Part shown: positions 9,681-19,723 of the stretch, piece by piece
How positions within the stretch are numbered: the first letter of the stretch is position 1
Layout of the letters: each line of letters opens with the position of its first letter
NCBI GenBank assembly: GCA_947652855.1
Contig: CANTEO010000001.1
Span: 1 to 64,000 of the forward strand
Length of the DNA: 64,000 nucleotides
Origin: an uncultured Roseburia sp.
GTDB lineage: Bacteria; Bacillota; Clostridia; Lachnospirales; Lachnospiraceae
Reading direction: 5' to 3'
Translations under genes and position numbers: made by a program
Notes under the pieces: model-generated
What the model was told of the DNA's origin: nothing
Databases searched by the model: none
What the model saw: the letters and a program-made list of their open reading frames with translations, nothing else

Positions 9681-10871
9681 ATGAATGTTTTGGTGATTAA
9701 CTGCGGCAGCTCCTCTCTGAAATACCAGGTGATCCACTCAGAGAGCGAGGAGGCGCTGGCAAAGGGGCTTTGTGAGCGTATCGGGATTGACGGGAGGCTG
9801 GTGTATCAGCCGAAAGGCGGAGAAAAGGAGATTACGGAAGCGCCTATGCCAACGCATACCGAAGCGGTGCGCATGGTATTGGACGCGCTGGTGAATGAAA
9901 AAACCGGGGTTCTCCATAGCTTGGATGAAATTGACGCAGTAGGCCACAGATTGGTGCATGGCGGAGAGAAATTCTCCGCCTCCACCCTGATTGACGAGGA
10001 TGTGATTCGGGCGGTGGAGGAATGCTCTGACCTCGCGCCGCTTCATAATCCGGCGAACCTGATTGGCGTGCGCGCCTGCAAAGAGGTGCTGAAGGATGTG
10101 CCGATGGTGGGCGTGTTTGACACGGCGTTCCATCAGACGATGCCAAAAGAGGCATTTTTGTATGGCATACCATATGAATATTATGAGAAATACAAAGTCC
10201 GTAAATATGGATTCCATGGCACCAGCCATGACTTTGTCTCAAAGCGGGCGGCGGAGTTTTTAGGCAGGCCATACGGCGCATTAAAGACGGTTGTCTGCCA
10301 TTTGGGAAACGGGGCGAGCGTCTGTGCGGTCTTAAACGGGAAATCCGTAGACACTTCCATGGGCCTCTCACCGCTGGAAGGGCTGATTATGGGCACGCGG
10401 TCCGGAGACATTGACCCGTCCGCAATTGAGTTTCTTGCAAAAAAGGAGGGTCTGGACATTGACGGGATCCTCAACGTGCTGAATAAAGAGTCCGGCGTAT
10501 ATGGCCTCTCCGGCGTGTCCAGCGACTTTAGGGATTTGGAGAACGCCGCGAATGAAGGGAATGAAAGAGCCAGGCTGGCGAGGGAAGTGTTCTGCTACCG
10601 CGTCGCAAAATATATCGGGTCGTATGCCGCGGCCATGAACGGAGTGGACGCGGTCTGCTTTACGGCGGGCCTGGGTGAGAACGACGGAAAGGTACGGGCG
10701 ATGGTCTGCGGCTATCTGGGCTACCTTGGCGTAGAGCTGGACGATGCGGCGAATACGGTGCGGGGAGAGGAAAAGGTGATCTCTGCTCCGGGATCGAAGG
10801 TGTCCGTGCTTGTCATCCCGACGAATGAGGAGCTTGCGATCTGTAGGGAGACAGTCGCGTTGATACAGTAA
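9681..10871 (+). CDS. ackA: Acetate kinase
   Basis: A 396-residue protein of normal family length, opening with MNVLVINCGSSSLKYQV, the phosphate-binding start of the acetate/propionate kinase fold. It also carries the HGG, GFHGTSHDFV and LGNGASVCA motifs. It interconverts acetyl phosphate plus ADP with acetate plus ATP, the ATP-yielding last step of acetate fermentation. AAGGAGG lies at ideal distance before the ATG. The usual partner pta (phosphotransacetylase) is not next to it: upstream is the surface peptidase and downstream an AIM24-like gene. It may therefore be transcribed alone or by read-through. Confidence 0.97.
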   Translation: MNVLVINCGSSSLKYQVIHSESEEALAKGLCERIGIDGRLVYQPKGGEKEITEAPMPTHTEAVRMVLDALVNEKTGVLHSLDEIDAVGHRLVHGGEKFSASTLIDEDVIRAVEECSDLAPLHNPANLIGVRACKEVLKDVPMVGVFDTAFHQTMPKEAFLYGIPYEYYEKYKVRKYGFHGTSHDFVSKRAAEFLGRPYGALKTVVCHLGNGASVCAVLNGKSVDTSMGLSPLEGLIMGTRSGDIDPSAIEFLAKKEGLDIDGILNVLNKESGVYGLSGVSSDFRDLENAANEGNERARLAREVFCYRVAKYIGSYAAAMNGVDAVCFTAGLGENDGKVRAMVCGYLGYLGVELDDAANTVRGEEKVISAPGSKVSVLVIPTNEELAICRETVALIQ

Positions 10872-10874
10872 GAG

Positions 10875-10987
10875 GCTCGCCGTAAGGCGGCCGGATGGAT
10901 GCCGTAAGGCACAGGCAATTGCGCAGCTGCAGCCGCTTCGCCGTTCTTAAGGGAATGGCGAAGCGTGTTTCGCTGCGCAGTTGCCTG
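10875..10987 (+). other. Highly structured intergenic element after ackA
   Basis: Two small GNRA-capped hairpins come first: CGCC-GTAA-GGCG (about 10879-10890) and TGCC-GTAA-GGCA (about 10900-10911). A long stem follows, with CAGGCAATTGCGCAGC (10912-10927) pairing with 10972-10987 (one G-T pair). Nested inside it is CGCTTCGCC/GGCGAAGCG. No T-run follows, so it is not a standard terminator. It could be a REP-like element, an RNA-stability structure or an attenuator. Confidence 0.55.
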
Positions 10988-11013
10988 TCAATATAAAAAG
11001 GAGGAGAAAGAAA

Positions 11014-11688
11014 ATGAAGTATTCCATTGAAGGGGAGCCGTTGCCAGTCGTGATTTGCGATTTGGAAGCCGGAGAAAAAATGATTACGGAAAAAGGGGCG
11101 ATGTCCTGGATGTCGCCAAACATGAAGATGGAAACTGTTGGCGGCGGAATGGGAAAGATGTTTGGCAGGATGTTCAGCGGCGAAAGTATGTTTACGAACC
11201 ATTATACCGCGCAGGGCGGGCCGGGGATGATAGCATTTGCGTCCAGTTTTCCGGGGGCGATCCGCGCGTTTGACATTTCCCCTAATCGTGACATTATTTG
11301 CCAAAAATCCGCGTTCCTTGCCTCTACGGCGGGCGTCACCATGTCGGTGTTTTTTCAGAAGAAGGTAGGCAGCGGCCTGTTTGGCGGAGAGGGCTTCATT
11401 ATGCAGAAGCTGTCCGGGCAGGGCGTGGCGTTTGTGGAGTTTGACGGCTATATCAAGGAATATGAGCTGTCCCCCGGTCAGTCGATCGTTGTGGACACGG
11501 GGTATCTGGCGGCGATGGACGCGACCTGCTCTATGGAGATTCAGAAGGTTCCTGGCGTGAAGAATATGCTGTTCGGCGGCGAAGGGGTATTTAATACCGT
11601 GATTACCGGACCGGGCCGCGTGTTGCTGCAGTCGATGCCGATCGGTCAGATGGCGGGGACGCTGATCCCGTATTTGCCGTCCAAATAA
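11014..11688 (+). CDS. AIM24 / TIGR00266-family protein
   Basis: 224 residues from the ATG at 11014, which follows AAGGAGGAGAAAG at good spacing. The protein is Gly- and Met-rich with the beta-rich pattern of the TIGR00266/AIM24 (DUF124) family, for example GGGMGKMFGRMFSGESMF and AQGGPGMIAF. The family is widespread in bacteria, related to mitochondrial AIM24, and its biochemical role is unsettled. No signal peptide or membrane segment is seen, so it is probably cytoplasmic or membrane-peripheral. The start of addB follows only 12 bases after its stop, so the two are likely co-transcribed. Confidence 0.85.
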   Translation: MKYSIEGEPLPVVICDLEAGEKMITEKGAMSWMSPNMKMETVGGGMGKMFGRMFSGESMFTNHYTAQGGPGMIAFASSFPGAIRAFDISPNRDIICQKSAFLASTAGVTMSVFFQKKVGSGLFGGEGFIMQKLSGQGVAFVEFDGYIKEYELSPGQSIVVDTGYLAAMDATCSMEIQKVPGVKNMLFGGEGVFNTVITGPGRVLLQSMPIGQMAGTLIPYLPSK

Positions 11689-11700
11689 GGAAGGGATGCG

Positions 11701-14700
11701 ATGGCGTTACAGTTTATCCTGGGCAATTCCGGCAGCGGAAAAACCTCTTATATTCAAAATGAATTGATCCGGCTGGCGAAGGAGAGCCCAAAGAAAAGCT
11801 TTTTCATGATTGTGCCGGAGCAGTTTACGATGCAGACGCATCGAAAGCTGGTAGAGCTGCATCCCGGGCACAGCCTTTTCAATATTGACGTGCTTAGCTT
11901 TGGGCGGCTTTCGCACCGTGTGTTTGACGAGCTTGGCGGCGTAAGCCGCCAGGTTTTAGAGGAAACGGGAAAGAGCCTGATTTTGCGCCGCGTGGCGCAG
12001 GAAAAGGCGCAGGAGCTGACCGTATTAAAGAAGAATATGACAAAAATGGGCTACATCGGCGAGGTGAAGTCACTGATTTCCGAGTTGGCGCAGTATAGCG
12101 TAACGCCTTCGCAATTGCGCGAGGCGGCAGAAAAGCTTCCGAAAGGAAGTTTTTCTTATAAGCTAAATGACGTGACGGCGATGTACCAGGGCTTTTTGGA
12201 GTTTATGGAGGGGCGGTTTACGACAGCCGAGGAGACGCTCTCGCTGCTTTCGGACGTGGTGGGTCAGTCGGCCCTGTTAAAGGGCAGCGTCATTGCGTTA
12301 GACGGCTTTACTGGATTTACGCCTCTGCAAAGCCAGCTTTTGAAAAAGCTGCTTGCCGTGTCGGGGCAGATGTATGTCACGGCGACGATGGACGTGCGGG
12401 AAAGCCCCTATCGCTGCGCGGGCGTCCATGAGCTGTTTTACATGAGCAAAAAAATGGTGAGGTCGCTGCAAAAGATGGCGGATGCGCTGCATATTCCGGT
12501 GTCGGAGCCAATTTTTTTGGGGCATACGGAGAAAAGCCGCTTCGCTTCTTCCGGCGCGCTCTTTTTTTTGGAGCAAAATCTGTTTCGCAGCCCGAAAGAT
12601 AGGCATGCCTTGCCAAAGGAAGATGCCGCAATACAGATCAGCAGCTTAAAGGGCCCAAGGGAGGAGTTTCACTGCGCGGCCAGGGAGATTGCGCGCCTGG
12701 TGCGCGTGAAGGGCTACCGTTACAGGGAGATCGCGATTGTCTGCGGAAATCTGCCCGGATACGTCAATTATGCCAAGGAGGTATTTGCGGAATACCGGAT
12801 CCCGCTGTTTATAGATCAGAAGACGACAGTGGCGTACCATCCGTTTATAGAGTTTTTGCGGGCCGCGCTTGAGGTCGTGCTGCATGACTTTTCCCAGGAC
12901 GGCGTGTTTCGCTATTTGCGGAGCGGATTGTCCGGGATTTTGCGGGAAGACGTGGACCGGTTGGAGAATTACTGCCTTGCGGCGGGGATACGGGGATACC
13001 GGAAATGGAAGGAGCCGTTCTGCTATCTGCCCAGGGGGTATGAGGAGGAGAGCCTTTCGGCTTTGAATGAGACCCGTAAAAAGGTGATGGATGCGTTTGA
13101 GGGGCTTTATGCGTCCTTGAAGGAAAAAGGGATTACTGTGGAAGGGCAGACGATGGCTTTTTACCGCTTTATCCGGGAGAGGGACGCTCAGATGTGGCTC
13201 AAGCGCAAGGAAGAGGCGTATACGGCGGCCGGAGATTTGAAAAACGCGAAGGAATACGCGCAAATCTATCGGATCGTGATGGATCTGCTTGACAAGCTGG
13301 TGGAGCTGTTGGGGGATGAGGCCATGAGCCTGAAGGAATATGCCGCCATCCTGGACGCGGGCTATGAGGCGGCCAAGGTGGGCATCCTCCCTCCGGGCTA
13401 TGACAGGGTTGTGTTCGGGGACATTGAGCGGACGCGCCTCGAGGATGTGCGGGCGTTATTTTTCGTTGGCATAAACGACGGCGTGATCCCCAAAAAAGAG
13501 GGGGAGGGCGGCATCCTTTCCCAAGTGGAGCGGGAGGCGCTGGGCAAGCTTGACCTGGAGCTTGCGCCTTCGGTGCGGGAGAGGGCGTTTATGCAGAAAT
13601 TTTATCTGTACCTGAGCCTGACGAAGCCGTCAGAACGGCTCTATCTGTCTTATGCGCGGGTGGACGGGGAAGGGAAGGCCCTAAAGAGCGCCTATCTGAT
13701 CCATACGATCGTAAAGATGTATGAGAACCTTTCTGTGCGCGAGGTGGAGGAGGAGCCGTTTCTTGCGCGCATCGTGACGCCGGAAAATTCCAGGGAGCTT
13801 TTTGTAACGGGCCTTACGAGCGCCGCGGAGTGGGCGCGTGAAGGAAAAGAGGAGGAAATTTCGCACTGGGCGGCGCTCTGCCGCTGGTATGAGGCGCAGG
13901 GGTTTTGGAAAGAGGAGGCGCTTCGCCTGATTGACGCGGCGCGTTTTCGGCATACGGACACGCCGATCTCCTCAGCGGTGACCCGGCTTTTGTACGGGAC
14001 GGTTTTGGAAAACAGCGTGACAAGGCTGGAGGCGTTCGCCGCCTGCGCGTTCTCTCATTTCCTGTCATACGGCCTGCGCCTAAAGGAACGGGAGGAAAGC
14101 GGGTTTTATGCGGTGGATATGGGCAATGTGTTCCATGAGGCTCTGGAGCGCTACGCAAATGGCATGAAGGAGCGGAAGCATAGCTGGTTCACGATCACGG
14201 AGGAAGAGAGCGACGCGCTGATTGCAGAGGCCCTGGAGCAGACGATCCTGGCGAATCACAATCTGGCCCTGTTTGAGACGGCAAGGAGCCAGTACGCCAA
14301 AGAGCGGATGGGGCGTATATTAAAACGGACGGTGGGCGCGCTTCTGCATCAGGTAAGGCAGGGCAAATTCACGCCGGATTCCTTTGAAGTCTCGTTTTCC
14401 AATGCGGAGGATCTACAGTCGGTGAACTTTCGGCTAAGCGAGGAAGAGAAGATGCGCCTTAGGGGCCGCATTGACCGAATCGACACCTATCAAAAGGACG
14501 ATACGCTTTATGTCAAGGTCATCGACTATAAATCAGGCGGCACAAGCTTTCAGTTCCTCAATGTCTATTATGGCTTACAGCTTCAGTTAGTCGTCTATAT
14601 GAACGCCGCGCTGGAGATGATGAAAAAACGGCATCCAGGGAGTGATGTGGTTCCGGCGGGCATTTTTTATTATCATGTGAACGACCCGCTGGTGGAGGCG

Positions 14701-15141
14701 GAGGAGGCGCTTAGCGAGGATGAGCTGCGCAAGAGGATTTTTAAGGAATTGAAGCTGAACGGCGTCGTCAATGAGGACAGGGAGGCGTTGGAGGGGCTGG
14801 ACGGATCGCTTAGGGAAGGCGGCGTTAGCTCGGACGTCATTCCGGTCGGGTTGAATAAGGACGGCTCCCTGAAAAAAACGTCGAAGACGATGTCGGCGAA
14901 GGACTTTGCGGCCATGTCCGCCTATGTCAATGAGACAATCCTGCGCCTGGGGCAGCGCATGACGTCGGGGGAGGCTTCCGTCTCCCCCTATGCGCTTGCG
15001 GAAAAGACAGGCTGCGATTATTGTGAGTTCCGTTCGGTCTGCCAGTTTGACCCCAGGCTGCCCGGATTTGCGTACCGCAGGTTAGAGGAATTGTCGAAAG
15101 AGGAGCTTTTGGAGCAGATGAGGGGAGAGGAGGGGCCATAA
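11701..15141 (+). CDS. addB: ATP-dependent helicase/nuclease subunit B
   Basis: 1146 residues, the normal size for AddB. The N-terminus has a Walker A motif, GNSGSGKT at residues 8-15. The C-terminal RecB-type nuclease domain shows VIDYKSG. An iron-sulphur staple is formed by a cysteine near residue 780 (AACAFSH) plus the C-terminal CDYCEFRSVC cluster. With AddA it forms the helicase-nuclease that processes double-strand breaks for RecA loading, the Gram-positive counterpart of RecBCD. GGAAGGGATGCG precedes the ATG. addA starts 2 bases after its stop, the usual addB-addA order. Confidence 0.96.
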   Translation: MALQFILGNSGSGKTSYIQNELIRLAKESPKKSFFMIVPEQFTMQTHRKLVELHPGHSLFNIDVLSFGRLSHRVFDELGGVSRQVLEETGKSLILRRVAQEKAQELTVLKKNMTKMGYIGEVKSLISELAQYSVTPSQLREAAEKLPKGSFSYKLNDVTAMYQGFLEFMEGRFTTAEETLSLLSDVVGQSALLKGSVIALDGFTGFTPLQSQLLKKLLAVSGQMYVTATMDVRESPYRCAGVHELFYMSKKMVRSLQKMADALHIPVSEPIFLGHTEKSRFASSGALFFLEQNLFRSPKDRHALPKEDAAIQISSLKGPREEFHCAAREIARLVRVKGYRYREIAIVCGNLPGYVNYAKEVFAEYRIPLFIDQKTTVAYHPFIEFLRAALEVVLHDFSQDGVFRYLRSGLSGILREDVDRLENYCLAAGIRGYRKWKEPFCYLPRGYEEESLSALNETRKKVMDAFEGLYASLKEKGITVEGQTMAFYRFIRERDAQMWLKRKEEAYTAAGDLKNAKEYAQIYRIVMDLLDKLVELLGDEAMSLKEYAAILDAGYEAAKVGILPPGYDRVVFGDIERTRLEDVRALFFVGINDGVIPKKEGEGGILSQVEREALGKLDLELAPSVRERAFMQKFYLYLSLTKPSERLYLSYARVDGEGKALKSAYLIHTIVKMYENLSVREVEEEPFLARIVTPENSRELFVTGLTSAAEWAREGKEEEISHWAALCRWYEAQGFWKEEALRLIDAARFRHTDTPISSAVTRLLYGTVLENSVTRLEAFAACAFSHFLSYGLRLKEREESGFYAVDMGNVFHEALERYANGMKERKHSWFTITEEESDALIAEALEQTILANHNLALFETARSQYAKERMGRILKRTVGALLHQVRQGKFTPDSFEVSFSNAEDLQSVNFRLSEEEKMRLRGRIDRIDTYQKDDTLYVKVIDYKSGGTSFQFLNVYYGLQLQLVVYMNAALEMMKKRHPGSDVVPAGIFYYHVNDPLVEAEEALSEDELRKRIFKELKLNGVVNEDREALEGLDGSLREGGVSSDVIPVGLNKDGSLKKTSKTMSAKDFAAMSAYVNETILRLGQRMTSGEASVSPYALAEKTGCDYCEFRSVCQFDPRLPGFAYRRLEELSKEELLEQMRGEEGP

Positions 15142-15143
15142 GC

Positions 15144-18100
15144 ATGGAATGGACGAACGAGCAGGAGCAGGTCATTACATTGCGCAACAGGAACATCCTG
15201 GTGTCCGCGGCCGCAGGCTCCGGCAAGACGGCGGTTTTAGTGGAGCGCATCATAGGGAGGATCTTGGAGGAGGCGCATCCGGCGGATATCGACGCTATGC
15301 TGATTGTGACGTTTACGTCCGCGGCGGCGGCCGAGATGCGGGAGCGGATTGGCGCGGCCATTGAAGCGGCGCTTGCCCTTGACCCGTCAAACAGCCACCT
15401 GATCCGCCAGGCGACCCTGGTGCATCATGCGCAGATTACGACGATCCACAGCTTTTGCTTAAGCCTGATCCGCGATTATTTTCATCAGGTGGATTTGGAG
15501 CCTAATTTTCGGATCGCGGAGGAAGGGGAGCTGAATCTTTTGCGCGAGGACGTGATGGCGGAGGTTTTGAACCGGAATTATGAAGCAGCGGAGGAAGAGT
15601 TCCTGCAATTTGTGGAATGCTTTGCGGCCGGGAAAAATGACAAAGGGCTTGCAGAGATGGCGCTTTCTTTGTATCGGTTCGCAATGAGCTATCCCTGGCC
15701 GAAGGAGTGGCTTAGGGAGGCGGCGGGCCAGTATCAGTTTTCTGATTTTGAAGAGCTTCTAAAGAGGCCCTGGATGGAGTCTTTGAGGCGTTATCTGCGC
15801 CGGATGTTCCTTTGCCTGCATGAGATGGCGAGGGAAAACGTCAGGCTGACGGAGCTTACTGACGGGCCGGCCTATTTGTGCAAAACGGCGGAGGCTGACG
15901 CGGAGGCGGTTTTGCTCCTTGCAGAGGCAAAAAGCTATCAGGAGATGGCGCGCGCGATTGGCGCGCTTACGTTTGGCAGGCTTCCGTCAAAGCGCGGGCA
16001 TGAGGGCAGCGAGGAGCTGTTGGAGCAGTTTAAGGGCCGGCGGGAGAAAATGAAGGACACGGTAAAAAAGATAAAGGCGGATTTTTTTTCCGTGGGGGAA
16101 AAAGAAATCATGGAGCGGCTTGCCGGGATGGCCCCTGCGGCGAAGACGCTGGCGCGGCTGACGGAAGAATTTATGGACGCGTTCGACGCGAAGAAGCGTG
16201 AGAAAAATATCCTGGACTTTAACGACCTGGAGCATTTTGCGCTGAAGATTTTAATTCAGGAGGATACAAAGGAGCCGACTGAGGCGGCAAGGCAATGCCG
16301 AACGCGTTTCGTGGAGGTGATGGTCGATGAGTACCAGGACAGCAACCTGGTGCAGGAGAGCATCGTGCGCGCGGTGTCGGGCGAAGACGACGGAAGAAAC
16401 AACCGCTTTATGGTCGGGGATGTAAAGCAGAGCATTTATCGGTTCCGCCTGGCCCGGCCGGATCTGTTTATGGAAAAATATGACGCTTATACGACAAAAG
16501 AGTCCGCCTGCCAAAAGGTGGAGCTTTCTAAAAATTTCAGAAGCCGAAAAGAAACGCTTGATTTTACGAACCATATCTTTTACCATATTATGAAAAAGGA
16601 TTTAGGCAATGTCGAGTATGATGAGGCGGCCGCCCTGTACCCTGGCGCCGCGTATGAGGAATGCGACGGCATGGAGGCGGAGATCCTGCTTGCGGACACA
16701 GCGGAAGAGCTTCTGTGCGACGCGGGGCTTTCCGACCCGGTTCGGCTTGAGGCAGAACTTGTGGCGTCTAGGATCCGCAGGCTGGTGCGCAGTCAGCAAG
16801 TCACGGATAAAAAAAGCGGCGCGCTGCGGGCGGCGCGGTATTCGGACATTGTGATTTTGCTGCGCGGCTTTGGAAAGCACGCGGACGTCTTTCAGGAAGT
16901 GTTTGAGCGGAAAGGCATTCCGGCGCACGCGTCCCAAAGGACGGGATATTTTCAGGCACTGGAAGTGCAGACGGCGTTGAGCCTGCTTCGGATTTTGGAC
17001 AACCCAAGGCAGGATATCCCGCTGGCGGCTGTGATGCGCTCCCCGATCGGCGGCTTTTCGGATGAGGAGCTGGCGCTGTTAAAGGCGGAGGGCCAGGGGC
17101 GCCCGTTTCACTGCTGCGTGCTTGAGCCGGAAGGGGAAGGGCCAAGCGGCGAGCTTTCTTTGAAATTAGAGGAGTTTGCCGCAAAGATTGACGCTTACCG
17201 GGATCTTGCGGCGGAGCTTCCGGTGCATGAGCTTTTGTGCCGCCTTTTGGAGGAGACGGGCTATGCCCGCTATGTCGCCGCGCTGCCTGCGGGGGAGCGC
17301 CGGAGGGCGAACCTGGAGATGCTGTTGGAGAAGGCGTGCGCCTATGAGAAGACAAGCTACCGGGGCTTATTCCATTTTATCCGCTATATGGAGAAGCTGC
17401 AGAAATATGAGGTGGACTACGGCGAGGCGGAGACGGTGAGCGAAAATGCCAACGCCGTGCGGATTATGACGATCCATAAGAGCAAGGGCCTGGAATTTCC
17501 GATCGTGTTCTTGTGCGGAGCCGCAAAGCAGTTTAACCGCACGGACGCAAGGAGCCGCATGGCAATTCATCCTGACCTTGGGATTGCGTTTGACTTTATC
17601 GACCCATTGCGCCGCGTCCGCTGCGCCACGCTATACAAAAAAGCAGTTGCAAAGCAGATTGAATTGGAAAATTTAGGGGAAGAGCTGCGAATTCTCTACG
17701 TCGCCTTAACGCGGGCGAAGGAAAAGCTGGTGATTACAGGGGTGACGAAGGAGATAGGGGAGAAAGTAGAAGCCTTCCGCAGGAGCGGCAGGCCGGGGGA
17801 GGCGGTTCCTTTTTTGGACAGGGCGAAGGCAAATTCTTTTTTGGATCTGCTGCTTGGCGCGGCTTTTGCCGGAGGCGAGGAGGGGAAAATCCAGATCGTA
17901 GGCTTAGGCGACTTGATATTGGAAGAGACGGAAAGCCAGTGGGAGGAGACGGAGGGCCTTGGGCTTCTGCTTTCCCAGGTGGGCGTTCTCGATGAGAAAG
18001 CGGATGCATATGTGAAGGAGCGGCTTTCTTATCAGTACCCGGCCCTTTCCGACACGACAAGGAAGGTGAAGTATTCGGTGTCGGAGCTAAAGCACAGGGC

Positions 18101-18728
18101 GATCGCGTCGGTGTTTGAGGAAGAGGAGCAGTTGGAGCTTCCGTTTCCGCAGGAGGAGGTCATTCCATATGTGCCGCGCTTTGCGGGCGGGGAGGATTCC
18201 TTAAATCAGGGCGCGCTGCGCGGGAGCGCGATGCACCGGGCCGTGGAATGCCTTCCGGTGGAGCGTTTGGCGCAAAGCGGCTCTTTAGAAAGAGATCTTG
18301 AGGCTTGGCTTTTTCGCCTGGTAGAGGAGGGTCGGCTCTCGCAAGAGACGCACGCGCTTCTTCGAAAAGACAAGCTGGCCCGTTTTTATCAGTCCAAGCT
18401 TGCCGCGCGCATGAAGGCGGCGAAAGAGAGGGATGAGCTGTATTTGGAGCGTCCCTTTGTCATGGGGCGAGCCGCGGATGAGATTGAAGGCACAGGCAGC
18501 GGCACAATGGTCTTAATTCAGGGGGTCATCGACGCGTTTTTTCTGGAAGACGGGGAGATTGTGCTGGTGGACTATAAGACGGACATGGTGCGAAAAGAGG
18601 CGGAGCTGATCTTGCGGTATGAGAGGCAGCTTGCGCTCTATCAGCAGGCGCTTGAGTGCAATTTGGGGAGGAAAGTAAAGGAAAAGCTGATTTATTCTTT
18701 TTCTTTGGACAAAACTGTTGTATTATAA
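15144..18728 (+). CDS. addA: ATP-dependent helicase/nuclease subunit A
   Basis: A 1194-residue UvrD-type superfamily 1 helicase fused to a C-terminal nuclease. Visible motifs are Walker A AAAGSGKT (residues 22-29), the Walker B-like VDEYQDSN, the GDVKQSIYRFR motif, TIHKSKGLEFP and VALTRAKEKL. The nuclease motif VIDAFF...LVDYKTD is near the C-terminus. It is the motor and second nuclease of AddAB. GGAGAGGAGGGGCC of the addB end supplies the ribosome site, so translation of the two subunits is probably coupled. Confidence 0.97.
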   Translation: MEWTNEQEQVITLRNRNILVSAAAGSGKTAVLVERIIGRILEEAHPADIDAMLIVTFTSAAAAEMRERIGAAIEAALALDPSNSHLIRQATLVHHAQITTIHSFCLSLIRDYFHQVDLEPNFRIAEEGELNLLREDVMAEVLNRNYEAAEEEFLQFVECFAAGKNDKGLAEMALSLYRFAMSYPWPKEWLREAAGQYQFSDFEELLKRPWMESLRRYLRRMFLCLHEMARENVRLTELTDGPAYLCKTAEADAEAVLLLAEAKSYQEMARAIGALTFGRLPSKRGHEGSEELLEQFKGRREKMKDTVKKIKADFFSVGEKEIMERLAGMAPAAKTLARLTEEFMDAFDAKKREKNILDFNDLEHFALKILIQEDTKEPTEAARQCRTRFVEVMVDEYQDSNLVQESIVRAVSGEDDGRNNRFMVGDVKQSIYRFRLARPDLFMEKYDAYTTKESACQKVELSKNFRSRKETLDFTNHIFYHIMKKDLGNVEYDEAAALYPGAAYEECDGMEAEILLADTAEELLCDAGLSDPVRLEAELVASRIRRLVRSQQVTDKKSGALRAARYSDIVILLRGFGKHADVFQEVFERKGIPAHASQRTGYFQALEVQTALSLLRILDNPRQDIPLAAVMRSPIGGFSDEELALLKAEGQGRPFHCCVLEPEGEGPSGELSLKLEEFAAKIDAYRDLAAELPVHELLCRLLEETGYARYVAALPAGERRRANLEMLLEKACAYEKTSYRGLFHFIRYMEKLQKYEVDYGEAETVSENANAVRIMTIHKSKGLEFPIVFLCGAAKQFNRTDARSRMAIHPDLGIAFDFIDPLRRVRCATLYKKAVAKQIELENLGEELRILYVALTRAKEKLVITGVTKEIGEKVEAFRRSGRPGEAVPFLDRAKANSFLDLLLGAAFAGGEEGKIQIVGLGDLILEETESQWEETEGLGLLLSQVGVLDEKADAYVKERLSYQYPALSDTTRKVKYSVSELKHRAIASVFEEEEQLELPFPQEEVIPYVPRFAGGEDSLNQGALRGSAMHRAVECLPVERLAQSGSLERDLEAWLFRLVEEGRLSQETHALLRKDKLARFYQSKLAARMKAAKERDELYLERPFVMGRAADEIEGTGSGTMVLIQGVIDAFFLEDGEIVLVDYKTDMVRKEAELILRYERQLALYQQALECNLGRKVKEKLIYSFSLDKTVVL

Positions 18729-18737
18729 GGAGTAGGC

Positions 18738-19337
18738 ATGAAGATTATTTTGGCATCGAAGTCTCCGAGGCGCAGGGTGCTTTTGGAGCAGATTGGAATG
18801 AAGTTTGAGGTCGCCCCGGCTCAGGGGGAGGAAGAGACGCGCTTTGTCAGGCCGTGGGAAGCCGTGATGGATTTGGCCGCGCAAAAGGCGAGGGAAGCCG
18901 CCACGGGGCGCGACGGCTTAGAAGAGACGGTATTAGTGATTGGGGCGGATACGGTCGTGGCGCTTGGGGATGAGATTTTAGGCAAGCCCAAGGATGAAGA
19001 AGACGCGTACCGTATGCTTTCGCTTTTGCAAGGGACAAGCCATAAGGTGTACACCGGGGTCTCACTGCTCCTTTTGGAAGGGGAGTTTTTAAAATCCCAT
19101 ATTTTTTATCGGGAGACAGAGGTTGTGATGCATCCCATGAGCGAGGAGGAGCGGCGTTGGTACATCGGGACCGGGGAGCCGTTTGATAAGGCGGGAGGCT
19201 ACGGGATTCAGGGCAGGTGCGCGGTTTTCATCCAGGAAATCCGGGGGGATTACAACAATGTCGTTGGCCTTCCGGTCGCGGGAATTTATCAGGAGCTGAA
19301 AAAGCTTGGAATTGAAATGGATGACTTATGTGAATAA
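18738..19337 (+). CDS. maf: Maf-type nucleotide pyrophosphatase
   Basis: 199 residues. It opens with KIILASKSPRRRVLLEQIG, the Maf signature (SxSPRR), and carries GADTVV and DKAGGYGIQG. Maf/YhdE enzymes hydrolyse non-canonical or modified dNTPs/NTPs such as dTTP and UTP, and have been linked to septum formation arrest. AAGGAG precedes the ATG and the gap to addA is only 9 bases, so it continues the addB-addA transcript. The length matches the family. Confidence 0.94.
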   Translation: MKIILASKSPRRRVLLEQIGMKFEVAPAQGEEETRFVRPWEAVMDLAAQKAREAATGRDGLEETVLVIGADTVVALGDEILGKPKDEEDAYRMLSLLQGTSHKVYTGVSLLLLEGEFLKSHIFYRETEVVMHPMSEEERRWYIGTGEPFDKAGGYGIQGRCAVFIQEIRGDYNNVVGLPVAGIYQELKKLGIEMDDLCE

Positions 19338-19356
19338 ATAGAGGGGGATTTAGGTT

Positions 19357-19620
19357 ATGGATCAGTATGATGACGTATGTTTGGAAGTGTTTTTGAAAAA
19401 GCAGGCTCAGCTTTTTTCGGAAGAGGTGGCTTCGAATCTGGAAGAGGCGGAGGCGTTTTTGGAAGACTGCATGGCAGTTGTGTGCAAGAATTTGAAAGAA
19501 GTGAGAGAATATTTTGAAGAGTCCGGGATGGACGCCGCGGGCCTTGACAATCAGGAGTTAGAGGATGCCAGTGAGGTGTTTCCGTTGCCGGACGGGAGAT
19601 ACTTAGTAGTGGAAGGGTAA
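19357..19620 (+). CDS. Small acidic protein of unknown function
   Basis: 87 residues, strongly acidic, starting MDQYDDVCLEVFLKKQ after a GAGGGGGATTT ribosome site. Helical Glu/Leu-rich segments lead into a conserved-looking tail, EVFPLPDGRYLVVEG. No signal peptide, metal motif or known domain is recognised. It lies 19 bases after maf in the same orientation, so it is probably the last gene of the addBA-maf transcript. A 9-bp inverted repeat (AAAGAGGCG at 19620-19628, CGCCTCTTT at 19683-19691) brackets the following gap. Confidence 0.75.
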   Translation: MDQYDDVCLEVFLKKQAQLFSEEVASNLEEAEAFLEDCMAVVCKNLKEVREYFEESGMDAAGLDNQELEDASEVFPLPDGRYLVVEG

Positions 19621-19723
19621 AAGAGGCGGATGGGCCTTGCGCCTGCCGCAGGACGTTAGGAAAAGCAGAAGCGGAGAACAGGCGCCTCTTTGCCGTTCAT
19701 AAGAATACGCAGATGGAGTACAT

